In this document: positions 53,560-63,471 of the stretch, piece by piece
How positions within the stretch are numbered: the first letter of the stretch is position 1
Layout: the number at the start of each line of letters is the position of its first letter
Origin: Blepharisma stoltei
Lineage: Eukaryota > Ciliophora > Heterotrichea > Heterotrichida > Blepharismidae
Length of the DNA: 64,000 nucleotides
Reading direction: 5' to 3'
NCBI GenBank assembly: GCA_914767885.1
Contig: CAJZBQ010000010.1
Location: 310,001 to 374,000, forward strand
The notes under the pieces: model-generated
Told to the model about the DNA's origin: nothing
Database searches by the model: none
The model's input: the letters and a program-made list of their open reading frames with translations, nothing else
Position numbers and translations under genes: made by a program

Positions 53560-54447
53560 CTAAGATTTATTATCTCTTGAATAGTCTTGGCTTCGATATT
53601 CTCTGCTTCGATAATCATCTCTTCTTGGCTTTTCAGGGTTGTTTCTATATCTAGGCTGGGGTGGGCGATTTCTATTTTCATATTTTCTTGAATCTCGAGG
53701 TGATCTTGATCTTGATGAAGGTTTTGCGGGTTCTTGGCCATGCGGTTTATATCCTCTGCTTTCGTCAAAAATATTATCAGGTCTTGGCTTTTCGCCTTTT
53801 GGCCTTGTAGCTCTTGTATTTCCTTTCCCTCCACCTAGTCTTCTTGGTTTCCAGTCCTTAGTAGTTCTTCCCCTTTCGCAATCTACAAGTGCACATCTGC
53901 CGTCAATTTTTCTGCCATCAGCATTTTTATAAGCAGTTTTAAAGTCGCTTTCATTTTCGTACTCAATAAATGCATATCCCCTTGATTTCCCTTCTCGATC
54001 TTTAACTAAACTCACTGATCTTATGGGACCGTAAACTTCAAATTCGCGTTTAAGCTTGCGTTCATTCGTCTCATAGCTGAGCCTGCACACAAAAAGGGTT
54101 TTATAAGCATTGGAATCGACAGGGTACTCGTTTGGGTTGTATTTTTTTAATTCTTCTTGCTGATTTTCTTTATGCTTTTGGATGCTGGCTTCTTTTTCGA
54201 GCTGTTTGAGATGCTGAGATGAAACTTGGACAGAGCGTTCAGGAGCGTCTCCTTCTTCAAACAAATCGACGTATTCGGCAATTCCTGTTAGTGGGCGACA
54301 TTTGGGCTTTACAGGGACTTTCATAAATGGAAGAGGAGGGCGAGGATTAAATAGAGATTGAAGATGAGGAGGAAGTTCTGGCCGGGGCATGTAGCTTGTG
54401 CTTGGAGGCCGAAACGGAGCCATTGGCAATCCGCCTGGAGCAAACAT
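53560..54447 (-). CDS. SNRNP70: U1 small nuclear ribonucleoprotein 70 kDa (U1-70K)
   Basis: 295 residues, uninterrupted. The N-terminal U1-70K region (LPPHLQSLFNPRPPLPF, then YVDLFEEGD) is the part that contacts U1-C and the Sm ring in known structures. An RRM follows at about 115-195, with RNP2 LFVCRLSY and RNP1 SRGYAFIEY, which binds U1 snRNA stem-loop I. Downstream lies the conserved DCERGRT.KDWKPRRLGGG segment, then an Arg/Ser/Asp-rich tail. It acts in 5' splice-site recognition, notable in a genome whose introns are only 15 nt. Confidence 0.95.
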   Translation of the reverse strand: MFAPGGLPMAPFRPPSTSYMPRPELPPHLQSLFNPRPPLPFMKVPVKPKCRPLTGIAEYVDLFEEGDAPERSVQVSSQHLKQLEKEASIQKHKENQQEELKKYNPNEYPVDSNAYKTLFVCRLSYETNERKLKREFEVYGPIRSVSLVKDREGKSRGYAFIEYENESDFKTAYKNADGRKIDGRCALVDCERGRTTKDWKPRRLGGGKGNTRATRPKGEKPRPDNIFDESRGYKPHGQEPAKPSSRSRSPRDSRKYENRNRPPQPRYRNNPEKPRRDDYRSREYRSQDYSRDNKS

Positions 54448-54510
54448 TTTTAATTATTTAATTAAATTAATACTTTAAACGTCCTCAGAGGAACCCTTAG
54501 TGTAAAATAG

Positions 54511-55864
54511 CTATCGAGTTAAATGGCTTTTATTAACTGATAATTGAAAACGAAACTTGCTAATTGGTTTTGTCTTTCCTGATGCTATTTTTTGCAGAAA
54601 ATAAACTCCATCGTTTCTCTGTATAAAATCAACAGAAAGCTCAGAAAGCACCAAATTTTTGAAAAAATATTTGTTTATTTTATCATATAAATAAAGCGCA
54701 ATCTCCAAAGGCTTTTCATAGCTTTGAATTTTCCCCTCGTATATATGGCAATGGTTCATATCATCTCTCGTAATGAATCGCTCTAATAATGAGTTATTTG
54801 CGAAAGAAGGTTTCCGCTTTATACGAAAATTGTCTCGAAATAAATTAAAAGCTTTTATTTTGCCTGGGGAAATTGGTGAGAAATGGATCTGTTTTGAGCA
54901 AGTTCGAGGCCTTAATATATCTTCTAGACTTTGGGAGTTTATAAATTTTTTGATTTCATTGTGGTGGTAAATAGTTTTTTGAACTTCTTCGAAGATTTTG
55001 ATATCTTGCTCAATACTTTGGATCTCTTTTTTCTTTGTTCTTACTCCATCTATATTTTTAAAAAAGCAAAATTTTTAAGCTTTAAAAGAAATGATAATTT
55101 ATATAGTAGATGATAATTCAATTGCTAAATTTATTTTAGAAAAGAGCTAGAGAAGGGTCTTCTCGGTTATCAGTTCTTGCAATATTAGTAAATACGTAAA
55201 TTCTAGGACTAGAATTTTCTTTTAAAATCACTCTGACTCTACTTGCTCTTAACCCTTTCGGCTTAATGAACCTTTGTATTAGAGTATCTTTATATATATC
55301 AGGCCAGTTTTCTATTAATTCTTCCTGCGTGCTTTGTATAAGTTTCATGTGGTTTGAATACTTAATGATAGAGCCCGGAGTATCACAAGTATTTTCAGAG
55401 TTTTTCTGAAAAAATAAGCAAGAAGCTTCGTTTCGCAAGTTATTCATCCCATTTCTGTATGGCATGAATTCTAAAAATCCTTGCCGATTAGAGATAACGG
55501 TTGGGCAGTCAAATCCTGAATTGAAAATAATTGTATCTGGAATAGTGATGCTAAATTTCGGATATCTTTGAGATATTTTGTAAAGAAGAGAGAAGGTGTA
55601 AATTCCAGTTGGTATTTCGCTAGATATGCCTTTAATTAGAGATGTATGTCCAATAAAGATCGGAAGCGATTTTGGAATTAAAAATGAGCCTGCTCTGCTT
55701 CTTAATGGAGTGTAAGCAGTCAATAGTCTTTTATTTGTTCTTACTATGCATGACTCAGATGCCTCAGTTGTTAAATTCTGTATAGTTCTTACCATTCTGT
55801 CATCATCTATTTTTGTGTATCTAAAAATTCTTGACTGTTTTCTTATTTCCATATTAGCATTCAT
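54511..55864 (-). CDS. Unknown conserved-looking protein with one IES
   Basis: 415 residues (1,248 nt) after removal of IES 55042-55149. The N-terminal half is strand-rich (LLTAYTPLRSRAGSFLIPKS, then FSITIPDTIIFNSGFD). A central segment, TLIQRFIKPKGLRASRVRVI, then ENSSPRIYVFTNI, reads like an ATP-grasp or TTL-like strand pattern, but I cannot assign it. The C-terminal half ends KISKFRFQLSVNKSHLTR-type basic sequence. The first ~25 codons are duplicated, non-functionally, near 57345. Confidence 0.65.
55042..55149. mobile_element. Short IES (106 bp)
   Basis: Ends TAGCTCTTTTC and (opposite strand) TTACTCCATC. Removal skips the TAA after LALF and joins TCT CTA to AGA ACA (PSL-RTKKKEIQS), opening a further 180 codons. 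Confidence 0.85.
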
Positions 55865-56248
55865 AATAAAATTTTTGTAAAAGTGATAAGCTAAATCAGT
55901 TTATAATCCGAATAAATTTAAAAATAGAACCTATTTAAATTTTCGTAATTATTTAATACTAAATAAAATAGAAAATTTTTATCAGAATAATTTTTATTTA
56001 GATCAGAATCTCGATCAATACTTTCCCTATACTTCCATTTAAGCTCAGATAATATGTTAGCAAAGACCATTTATATGAAAAAGGTGATTAAAAAAAAAGA
56101 ATCAATTTTCGATATTTAAAAGATTTATGCTTGTGAAAATATTTTGAAAAATAATAATCAAAAGCAATATAATTCCGTCGATTTTATTTACAATTTATCA
56201 AGTAATCCATAATTGTTCGTTCAAAACTTTTCATTTCTCATATAAATA
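55865..56248. other. Intergenic spacer, copy 1 of the duplication
   Basis: 384 bp of AT-rich sequence between divergent genes. It is about 85 percent similar by eye to the segment near 57420-57700. No other feature. Confidence 0.5.
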
Positions 56249-56866
56249 ATGAACAAAAAGATTGGCGTGTATCGGTTGTTGTCGATGAAATACCAAAATC
56301 AAGTGACTGCCAAACGTCAGCAGTTAATATCAAGGATAGCTTTGGCTAACCCTTTTTATTCCTTCATGAGCGATTCCCATCTGTTTACTTTGTTGAACGA
56401 AGTGTCGAACTTTTTTCACCTTACAGATATTGAAATTTGTTTTTTGGCGATCCTTTTGAATAGATTCAAAAGTTTTTACTCATTCACTCATGAAGAAATT
56501 CTGTACATTATAGCTTATATCGCCAAGGCCAATTTTTCTTCCAGAATGAAAACTTATGAAGAAGAGTTAAAAATCCGGTTTCCAAATTTTCTTCTGAAAT
56601 ACAGCAACTTTATAAACGCAAATTTTATAAATCAAGGCTTAAGTACTGCAGAAATTTCAAGAAAGTATAAGGAATTAAGCGAAGAAATTGTGGTTTCGCA
56701 AAGAAAAATTGATGAATTAAATGATAATCTTAATGCGATTATGGTAACAGGATATAAAAGAAAGCCAAAATCATTTAACGAAAAAGATGAGCTGGAGGTT
56801 GGTGCTCATTTGAAGAAAATAAAATTTGAGTTTTTTGGTGAAAATTTTGATGATTTGGACTCGTAA
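56249..56866 (+). CDS. Unknown protein, duplicated gene copy 1
   Basis: 205 residues. The start could be MNKKIGVYRLLSMKYQ or the internal Met13 shared with copy 2. It is helical: a hydrophobic first half (FFHLTDIEICFLAILLNRFK, then HEEILYIIAYIAKAN) and a coiled C-terminal segment (ELSEEIVVSQRKIDELNDN). It ends in an acidic tail (FFGENFDDLDS). No family is recognised. The copies differ mostly in codons 38-95 and are almost identical afterwards, consistent with purifying selection or recent conversion. Confidence 0.7.
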   Translation: MNKKIGVYRLLSMKYQNQVTAKRQQLISRIALANPFYSFMSDSHLFTLLNEVSNFFHLTDIEICFLAILLNRFKSFYSFTHEEILYIIAYIAKANFSSRMKTYEEELKIRFPNFLLKYSNFINANFINQGLSTAEISRKYKELSEEIVVSQRKIDELNDNLNAIMVTGYKRKPKSFNEKDELEVGAHLKKIKFEFFGENFDDLDS

Positions 56867-57703
56867 ACTTTAAGTCATTTATAGCCATTAATAAATTAGA
56901 TGATCAATTTAAATTATTTGTTTGTTAAAAGATGTTAAGTTTAAAATTAAATAAAAGCCTCTTTTCAGTGATCTTTTTTTAAGAGAAATTATTAATTGAT
57001 TAATTAAAATGCTTTAAATATTTGGAAAATAAATATTAAATTTTATACAAGCCATAAAAGTTTTACTTTCTTAATAATCTGGAGAGTACCATAATAAGGG
57101 TTTTAAGATTTACTTTATTTTATCTAGGATTTAAACTTATGATATTATTTAAATGCAAATTAATTAGAAGATTAAATAAATTAAAAGATTTATATAAATC
57201 AAAAGTTTTTCTCAAAATTCAATAACCCAAAAAATGTGTCCAATTTAAAGTGGAGGAGAAGTAAATTCAATAACCCAGAAAATGTCTAAAATTATTAAAC
57301 AAATTGCCACTTTGTATTAATTAATTTTTTATTAAAAGTCTATACATTCTGTCATCATCTATTTTTGTGTATCTAAAAATTCTTGACTGTTTTCTTATTT
57401 CTTTATTAACACTCTTAATAAACTTTATGTAAAAGAGATAAGCTAACTTCAGTTTATAATCCGAATAATTTTAAAAATAGAACCTACTTAAATTTTCGTA
57501 ATTTGTTAATAGTCTAACTAATTAAATAGAAAATTTTTATCAGAATATTTTTATTGAAATCAGAATCTCGACCAGTGCTTTCCCTATACTTCCATTTAAG
57601 CCCAGACAATATGTTAGCAAAAACCATTAATATGAAAAAAGATGATTAGAAAAAGTATCAATTTTTCGAGTTTTAAAAGATTGGTGTTTATCAGTTGTTG
57701 TCG
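56867..57703. other. Intergenic spacer containing a remnant of the neighbouring gene
   Basis: 837 bp. AT-rich 3' flank of copy 1, then at 57345-57420 a remnant matching the first ~25 codons of the gene at 54511-55864 (CTGTCATCATCTATTTTTGT), then the spacer of copy 2. A short stretch near 57238-57255 (CAATTTAAAGTGGAGGAG) resembles a MITE-2 motif end. Confidence 0.6.
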
Positions 57704-58285
57704 ATGAAATACCAAAATCAAGTGACTGCCAAACGTCAGCAGTTAATATCAAGGATAGCTTTGGCTAACCCTTTTTATTCCTTCATGAACGAACTCCATC
57801 TGTTTACTTTGTTGAACGATGTGTCGAACTTTTTCCACCTTACGGAAATTGAAATTTGCCTTTTGGCGATCCTTTTGAAAAGATTCAAAAGAGTTTACTC
57901 ACTTACTCATGAAGAAATTCTGTACATTATAGCTTATATCACCAAGGCCAATTTTTATTCCAGAATGAATGCCTATGAAGAAGAGTTAAAAATCCGGTTT
58001 CCAAATTTTCTTCTGAAATATAGCAACTTTATAAACGCAAATTTTATAAATCAAGGCTTGAGTACTGCAGAAATTTCAAGAAAGTATAAGGAATTAAGCG
58101 AAGAAATTGTGGTTTCGCAAAGAAAAATTGATGAATTAAATGATAATCTTAATGCGATTATGGTAACAGGATATAAAAGAAAGCCAAAATCATTTAACGA
58201 AAAAGATGAGCTGGAGGTTGGCGCTCATTTGAAGAAAATAAAATTTGAATTTTTTGGTGAAATTCTTGATGATTTGGACTCTTAA
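57704..58285 (+). CDS. Unknown protein, duplicated gene copy 2
   Basis: 193 residues from ATG 57704 (MKYQNQVTAKRQQL). A deletion has removed the upstream MNKKIG start present in copy 1. Residues after about 85 are nearly identical to copy 1. Differences (NELHLFTLLNDVSNFFHL; RFKRVYSLTHEE) are mostly conservative. No stop or frameshift, so it is probably still a gene. Confidence 0.7.
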   Translation: MKYQNQVTAKRQQLISRIALANPFYSFMNELHLFTLLNDVSNFFHLTEIEICLLAILLKRFKRVYSLTHEEILYIIAYITKANFYSRMNAYEEELKIRFPNFLLKYSNFINANFINQGLSTAEISRKYKELSEEIVVSQRKIDELNDNLNAIMVTGYKRKPKSFNEKDELEVGAHLKKIKFEFFGEILDDLDS

Positions 58286-58729
58286 AACTTTAAGCCATTT
58301 ATAGCCATTAATAAATAAATGATCAGATAAAATTATTTTTTGTTTAAAACATTTAGTTTAGCATTAAATAAAAGCCTATTTGCAATGATTCTTTTTAAGA
58401 AAAATTATTAATTGAGTGACTAAAGTGCATTAAATATTTGGAAAATAAATATTAAATTTTATATAAGAGTTTCACTGCCTTCTAATCTGCAGAAACCATA
58501 ATAAGAGTTTTATTTTTAATAAAGATTTACTTTATTTTATCTATGATTTAAACTTATGATATTATCTAAATCCAAATTAATTAAAAGATCAAAATATATA
58601 AATTAAAAGTTTTCCTTGAAATTCAATAATCCAAAATGTCTATAAAATAAAACCTTAAATAATAATAAAAGCTAAATTTAAACGGATCATGCTAGCTAAA
58701 GTCTAAATTAACTTTATAGTTTTTAAGCA
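58286..58729. other. Intergenic spacer before the tRNA
   Basis: 444 bp. Its first ~350 bp are the 3' flank of copy 2 of the duplication. No other feature was recognised. Confidence 0.45.
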
Positions 58730-58801
58730 TCAGAGGTAGCATAGTTGGTAATGCGCCAGACCTTCTAAGCCGGTGACCCAAGTTCGAGCCTTGGCCTCTG
58801 A
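58730..58801 (+). tRNA. tRNA, probably Arg (anticodon TCT), with a weak anticodon stem
   Basis: 72 nt. The acceptor stem TCAGAGG/CCTCTGA pairs over 7 bp. The D arm is GCAT..ATGC, with an A box matching TAGCATAGTTGG. The T arm CCAAG/CTTGG pairs over 5 bp, with a B box GTTCGAGCC. A T-run (CTTTTTATTTT) follows and would stop RNA polymerase III. The 7-nt loop CTTCTAA gives anticodon TCT, but the flanking stem (CAGAC/GCCGG) has two mismatches, so identity and function are less certain than its tRNA nature. Confidence 0.7.
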
Positions 58802-59226
58802 CTCTTTTTATTTTAACCTAAATAAAAAATTTCTATTATTCCAATGACTACATCGTTTAGCTAAAATTATAAAAATGCTAAAAAATCACTACATTCAATT
58901 TAAAACCATATTTATTAATCTATAGTCAAGATCATAATTAAATTAGCCACAAAATTTATTCAAAACTAAAATAATTCTGCACAATATTTTATTTTCAATA
59001 TTCCATTAAACATCATACCAAATATATTTTTTGTGGAATTAAGATAATAATCAGTTTAAAAATGATAGATAATTAATTAACTATAGCCTATAGAATGCTT
59101 ATTATTAAATCATTAAGACTTAATAAACTACAAAACTTCATTTCTTGACTGAATAAAACCATTCTTAATTTCATATTATTTTTGAATGCATTTCAAACTT
59201 AATTAAGAATCTTATCTATAATGTCA
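58802..59226. other. Intergenic AT-rich spacer
   Basis: 425 bp after the tRNA terminator. Very AT-rich; nothing recognised. Confidence 0.45.
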
Positions 59227-59790
59227 TTATTTTAACCTCATTTTTCTCATAGGTCTTGTATACAAATAAGAAGTCCTTATTTTTTCATATTTTCGTTCCC
59301 TCCAATCTTCCAGCTCGATCATTGTTTTCCTACCCTTTTCATAAATACTGATTTCAAGCTCTGTGAGTCTTTTGAGAATATTCGGATTTGATTTGTTCTC
59401 TATATAGCCAATAAGAAATTTAATTCTTTTCATCAGAACTTTCAGCAGAAGCTGCTTCAAATCATCATCCTCGGCGATTTCAGTCAATTTTGTGCCTACT
59501 TCAAAGAAGTATTGAGACTGCGCCTTTAAAGATACGATCGACGGATCAGCTTCTAAAGAAGCTCTATAGCTCGTACGAAAATATTTAGGAAGTTCTATAT
59601 CTGTCTCTGTTCTTTGCAAAATTGCCGCCAATCATAAAGGAGCTTGAAATCTGGATTCGGCAGGTAAATCTAATGGTTTATTTGTAATGTCTAGAAAACC
59701 TAGGCCTTTTAATTCTTTTGTGGTTTTTACAGGAATTGGTTCTTCTTCTGCGAGGATATCGTCGATGTCCCAATAACTTCCTTTTATCAT
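59227..59790 (-). CDS. GINS complex subunit PSF3
   Basis: 187 residues from ATG 59790 (MIKGSYWDIDDILAEEEPIP). That opening, followed by VKTTKELKGLGFLD and APLWLAAILQ (with UGA as one Trp), is the conserved PSF3/GINS3 signature. The helical C-terminal part has EVGTKLTEIAEDDDL. GINS is part of the CMG replicative helicase with Cdc45 and MCM2-7. An upstream overlapping frame starting MGNIYN is not used in this model. No inserts. Confidence 0.85.
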
Positions 59791-60041
59791 TCCTGTTAGA
59801 ATTTATTTGGCGGACAAATATGTCTTGAGAAAAGTTAGCGGAATCTTTTGTCAAGGGGCTATTTGAAAATCTCGAATTTGTTGCTAAATTATAAATATTA
59901 CCCATATGATCATCATTTTTTTATCTATATAAATATTATTTAGGTAATTATATTAGTTCAAGTTTTTTTTTTTCTTTCCAGCTCTATGAATCACATTTAT
60001 GCCATATTAGATTTGTTATTGTTGTGAAACGGATTGATTCG

Positions 60042-61169
60042 TCATCTGTCACTTATTGATCCTGAAAGGTTGTTTGGAAGAGAAGGCCTATGAAATGAAT
60101 CAATTGAAAAATCTCTTAGCTGGTCTAATTTAGACTTATGCTTAAAAGTTAGTGCGCTTCTATTGATGTCTAGGGTTCTGCGCGAGTTTCTATTAATTAT
60201 TTTGCTAATTGAAGTTTGTGCTGCTAAGCTTGCAAGAGGGAATTTCTTTTTTTCAATAGAAAATTGCAATTTTGGATACTGTTTGGAGTGTTTTAAAATA
60301 TTTTTTCTTCCGAAATATTTCACTTTACTAGTTTGAACAAGATTTAGCATAACATCTTCAGGAAGAAGTGGCAAAAAGTCAGCTCTTTTTGCTTTATATA
60401 CTAATGCTGACTCGCTGTTGACACAAACAGTGAATTCTGTTTTTCTTCCTAGCAGGACGCATTCATCAGCTATGCTGCATCCTATTCCTAATGACATAAT
60501 ATTAGTCTTGCTAGGTGGGACTCCTCTACTCAGCATGCATTCGCCATCTGAAATATAAAATAGACTATCTCCAAAGTTTCCTTCTTCAATTAAAATTTCT
60601 TTTTTGTTCAGTCTCAAAACATCAAAAACTCTTGCAATTTTTTCTTTAATTCCAATTGAGTATTTTTTAAGCTCAGGAATGTAAAAATCAAAAAATTTTA
60701 TTTTTTCTTCTAACTCTATTGAAGTGTTATAATTCATTTCTGATTTAAAAACTTCCCCATCAATTGATAGAAGAATAAGATTGTCTCTGGCCATGGCTGA
60801 TATATTGCGAGGTTGGCTCCTCATCAAGCTTTTCTCTCCAATCATTTTTCCTCGTGATAAAGAAGCTATAAATTTGTAGGTGCCATCATCTAATGTGTCA
60901 AATATGTTTAAATGACCAATCAAAATTACGTAGAGTTTATCACTTGGTGAGCCTTTTGTAAATACAATTGAATTAGGTTGAAAAATTTCTAATTTGGAAT
61001 GTTTTCCAAGCTGTTTTAAGCAGCTCTTTGGGATATTTTTCATGTAGTTGTGAAAGTCTTCAAGGGTTTCGAAATAATCCAACAATTTTTCAATTTGATC
61101 ATCATTTCTATCTTTTGCACTTAAAATCTGAAGAACATTCTGAGGGATCTTTTTAATTGATTTTTCCAT
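60042..61169 (-). CDS. Protein with two cyclic-nucleotide-binding-like domains
   Basis: 375 residues. Two CNBD/RmlC-type folds: about 55-135 (IVFTKGSPSDKLYVILIGHL, then KMIGEKSLMRSQPRNISAMA) and about 175-265 (LIEEGNFGDSLFYISDGECM). In the first, GEKSLMRSQPRNIS matches the phosphate-binding cassette (GE...PR...S). The second is degenerate (SIADECVLLGRKTEF). There is no kinase or channel domain, so it resembles stand-alone PKA regulatory-like or cilia-associated CNBD proteins. The tail is basic and Ser-rich. Confidence 0.78.
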   Translation of the reverse strand: MEKSIKKIPQNVLQILSAKDRNDDQIEKLLDYFETLEDFHNYMKNIPKSCLKQLGKHSKLEIFQPNSIVFTKGSPSDKLYVILIGHLNIFDTLDDGTYKFIASLSRGKMIGEKSLMRSQPRNISAMARDNLILLSIDGEVFKSEMNYNTSIELEEKIKFFDFYIPELKKYSIGIKEKIARVFDVLRLNKKEILIEEGNFGDSLFYISDGECMLSRGVPPSKTNIMSLGIGCSIADECVLLGRKTEFTVCVNSESALVYKAKRADFLPLLPEDVMLNLVQTSKVKYFGRKNILKHSKQYPKLQFSIEKKKFPLASLAAQTSISKIINRNSRRTLDINRSALTFKHKSKLDQLRDFSIDSFHRPSLPNNLSGSISDR

Positions 61170-61741
61170 ATATTTTATAATAGATACGAATTAAAAAACA
61201 AATCTTGTAATTTAAAAATCTTAAATGCTAATGTTGCAGCTCTAACACTCCACTCTGTGAGCGAGCAAAAATTTTTGTTTGCTCACGAAGGGGGGATAAT
61301 TTTTTTTTAAAAAATAAAGCAAAGTTAGCTTGAGATTTCTTTTTACCTTATATAACAAATTTTTTTTGTCGCTAACTGAGGGTGGGTTTTTGAGAAAAAA
61401 ATAGGGATTTTTCCAATGGTTTGTTCACTCATAGAGAGAGGGAGCAAGAATATCTATTCGAGAAAATGATTGATGAAAGCTTTACTGTAATTTAGCTATT
61501 TTCACTTATATGAGGAATTAAAAAGTTATATAATAATTCAAAAATTAAGCTTTTTATTCTCTCTCATTGAGAATTTAGAAATTTCTTATTATTGACAAAA
61601 AATAATATTTTAGTTAATAATAACTAACTTTACAAATTAGAAAATGGTATTTTTTATGGTTTGCATCAATTTATCCAACTATTAAAAATCTATTAAATGA
61701 CAGAAGCGATAAAGATAAAGCTTTAAATTTAAGTTAATAAA
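61170..61741. other. Intergenic spacer with a decayed MITE
   Basis: 572 bp between the divergent CNBD start and the Alba 3' end. It includes the short family-1 element at 61243-61450; the rest is AT-rich without recognised features. Confidence 0.5.
61243..61450. mobile_element. Short, decayed MITE family 1
   Basis: About 205 bp. Left end TAACACTCCACTCTGTGAGCG with hairpin partner GCTCACGAAGGGGGG. Right end: motif pair around AGGGATTTTTCCAATGG. The usual terminal GAGTAAG is mutated to GAGCAAG, so the right TA is lost or shifted. Most of the AT-rich core is deleted. Confidence 0.7.
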
Positions 61742-62402
61742 TTAATTACCCTCTGTGAGCGAATAAAAAATCTTGTTCGCTCACAGAGGGTAATTTTGTT
61801 TTTTTAAAAAAATTTATATATAAATTTTTAGAATTTTGTTTTTCGAAATTTAAAAAAATCCTAATTCGGAAGCAAATATTAATTTAATTTGTACAATTTA
61901 CATTTAAAACACAATTATTAGCTCGAGATTTCTTTATACTAATTGTCGCTTATATATAAAAACTTTTTCTATTAAAAAAAATGTTGTTCGCTCATGGAGG
62001 GTGGGTTTTAGGCAAAAAATAGGGATTTTTTTAATGGTTTTGTTCGCTCACGGAGGGGGAGTTAGAAGTTGATCTTGCAGCTTTTGTCTTTTCAAATTCT
62101 TGGTAAAGGGACTCAAAGTTTGAAGCACGAGAAAGCTTAATAACAACTTTATAAACTTTTTTTGATTTTCCTTCAAAATCTTTTTCATCAAGAGTCATCG
62201 TTTCAAAGCGCTCCAAATTTGCATATCCTAAAGAAATTAATCTATCTGCAGCCCCAACAGCGTTACTTATTGATTCTCCTATAGCATGAAAAGCAATCTC
62301 AGGTTTTTCCTTTAAAGCCTCTTTTCCCTCATAAATGTAGCGGGTTTGCTTTGGCCGAGAGCTGATTTTCAAAACTCCATCCGATTCAATTTCTTTTGAT
62401 AT
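61742..62402 (-). CDS. Alba-domain nucleic-acid-binding protein (IES at the stop codon)
   Basis: The Alba fold runs through IAFHAIGESISNAVGAADRL, LGYANLERFETMTL and KVYKVVIKLSRAS, characteristic of the Rpp20/Mdp2-like or Alba family of RNA- or DNA-binding proteins. Excising IES 61747-62064 joins TCT to AAT TAA, so the protein ends KAARSTSN; without excision it would read into the MITE. The N-terminal boundary is unresolved: the frame is open to 62402 (ESDGVLKISSRPKQ) with no ATG, so an upstream exon or another insert is expected. Confidence 0.78.
61747..62064. mobile_element. IES, MITE family 1, at the Alba stop codon
   Basis: Net 316 bp. Left end TTACCCTCTGTGAGCGAA in a hairpin with GCTCACAGAGGGTAA. 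Right end: direct motif pair and GGAGTTA. The excision product supplies the stop codon of the Alba gene. Confidence 0.88.
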
Positions 62403-62637
62403 TTATTAAAAGCTTCATACTCATTTAATTGAAATATCAAACTGACAATTCATCATGAAGAATATTTAACTATAAATTATTAAAATGAAATTACGTTTTA
62501 TTTCTACTTGTCAACATATTTTGCAACGCTACCTACCATTTGTAACTATTTATTATTTACTCTTTAATTAATTCTTTTTCTCTCTTTATTTTTGTAATAA
62601 ATTTTATACCTGAGTAAGTTAAAAGTTGAGTTTATAA

Positions 62638-63471
62638 ATGGAATCTTCATTAGAAGCATATCAGCCTCTTCCAGAAGATATAAAGAGAGGAACAATTAGG
62701 AAAGTCTACTCATTTGTTCCATTAGACCCAGATGAAGAAGAAGCTCTTGCCAAGTTTCGCGCTTATGCTACTAAAAACGCAATTCAGATCCCTCCAGGGT
62801 AATTTTTATTCAGTGTTGATGACCAGCATAGGATGGCTCTCAAATTTATGGATTCTTCAAAAAGAAAGCCAAAAAAAGCTATGAAAATCATGGACAAGTA
62901 CCAAACTTGGCTTACAACAGAACTGCCTGTCCCTATAAATGAGGTCTCAACAATGCTTGTAAAATTTATATAGGATCAAGGATTTATGTACCTTCTCGGA
63001 AGAGACAAAAAGTTTCACCCTATCATGGTTATTAATGTGAGAAAAATGCTTAATTTCAATGTCGATTTAAACACTGCTTTGAGGTTGAATTACTTTTTAT
63101 TAACCTGGGCAATTGAGCATATGATGGTTCCAGGTAAGGTTGAGACCTGGGATATTATCATGGACTTGGCAGACGTAACAGCATCACAACTGCCAATTAA
63201 CTTGCTGAAAAATATGATGAGTAAACTATCCATAAACTTTATGTGCAGATTGGAAAAGTCATTTGTAATTAATCTTCCATCGACACTGAATGCGCTTTAT
63301 AAGCTTCTAAAGCCTTTCATTGACTCAGACACAAAAAAGAAAATTATTATCCAAAAAGACGGATGGGAGCCTTTGCTCAGAGGAGATATCAACGAAGATG
63401 TGCTAGAAGTGAAATACGGTGGGACAAGACCAAATATAGATTCTGGATACTTTCCTCCAGCATTTTACTAG
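62638..63471 (+). CDS. CRAL-TRIO (Sec14-like) lipid-binding protein, two 15-nt introns
   Basis: 267 residues after removing introns 62799-62813 (GTAATTTTTATTCAG) and 62959-62973 (GTAAAATTTATATAG). An N-terminal helical CRAL-TRIO-N region contains FRAYATKNAIQIPPG. The lipid-binding lobe includes GFMYLLGRDKKFHPIMVINV, WDIIMDLADVTASQLPINLL and FVINLPSTLNALYKLLKPFI. Its end, KYGGTRP, corresponds to the usual EYGG motif. Such proteins transfer or present phosphoinositides or other lipids. The start ATG 62638 is the first in frame. Confidence 0.9.

Larger units (their letters stand above)
55790..58640. repeat. Tandem segmental duplication (two diverged ~1.3-1.4-kb copies)
   Basis: Copy 1 (about 55790-57235) and copy 2 (about 57345-58640) both contain the 5' end of the gene at 54511-55864, an AT-rich spacer, the ~200-residue unknown gene, and a similar 3' flank (ATAGCCATTAATAAA). 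The copy-2 fragment of the upstream gene is only a remnant. Offsets change from about 1,552 to 1,419 bp along the unit, showing later indels. Confidence 0.88.

Noticed and set aside
54773-54970. Plus-strand ORF starting MNRSNNELF
   Set aside because: It lies antisense to the C-terminal part of the gene at 54511-55864, which is supported by the in-frame IES join.
59678-59905. Minus-strand ORF starting MGNIYNLAT
   Set aside because: It overlaps the PSF3 N-terminus in another frame; PSF3 conservation (YWDIDDILAEEE) decides the frame.
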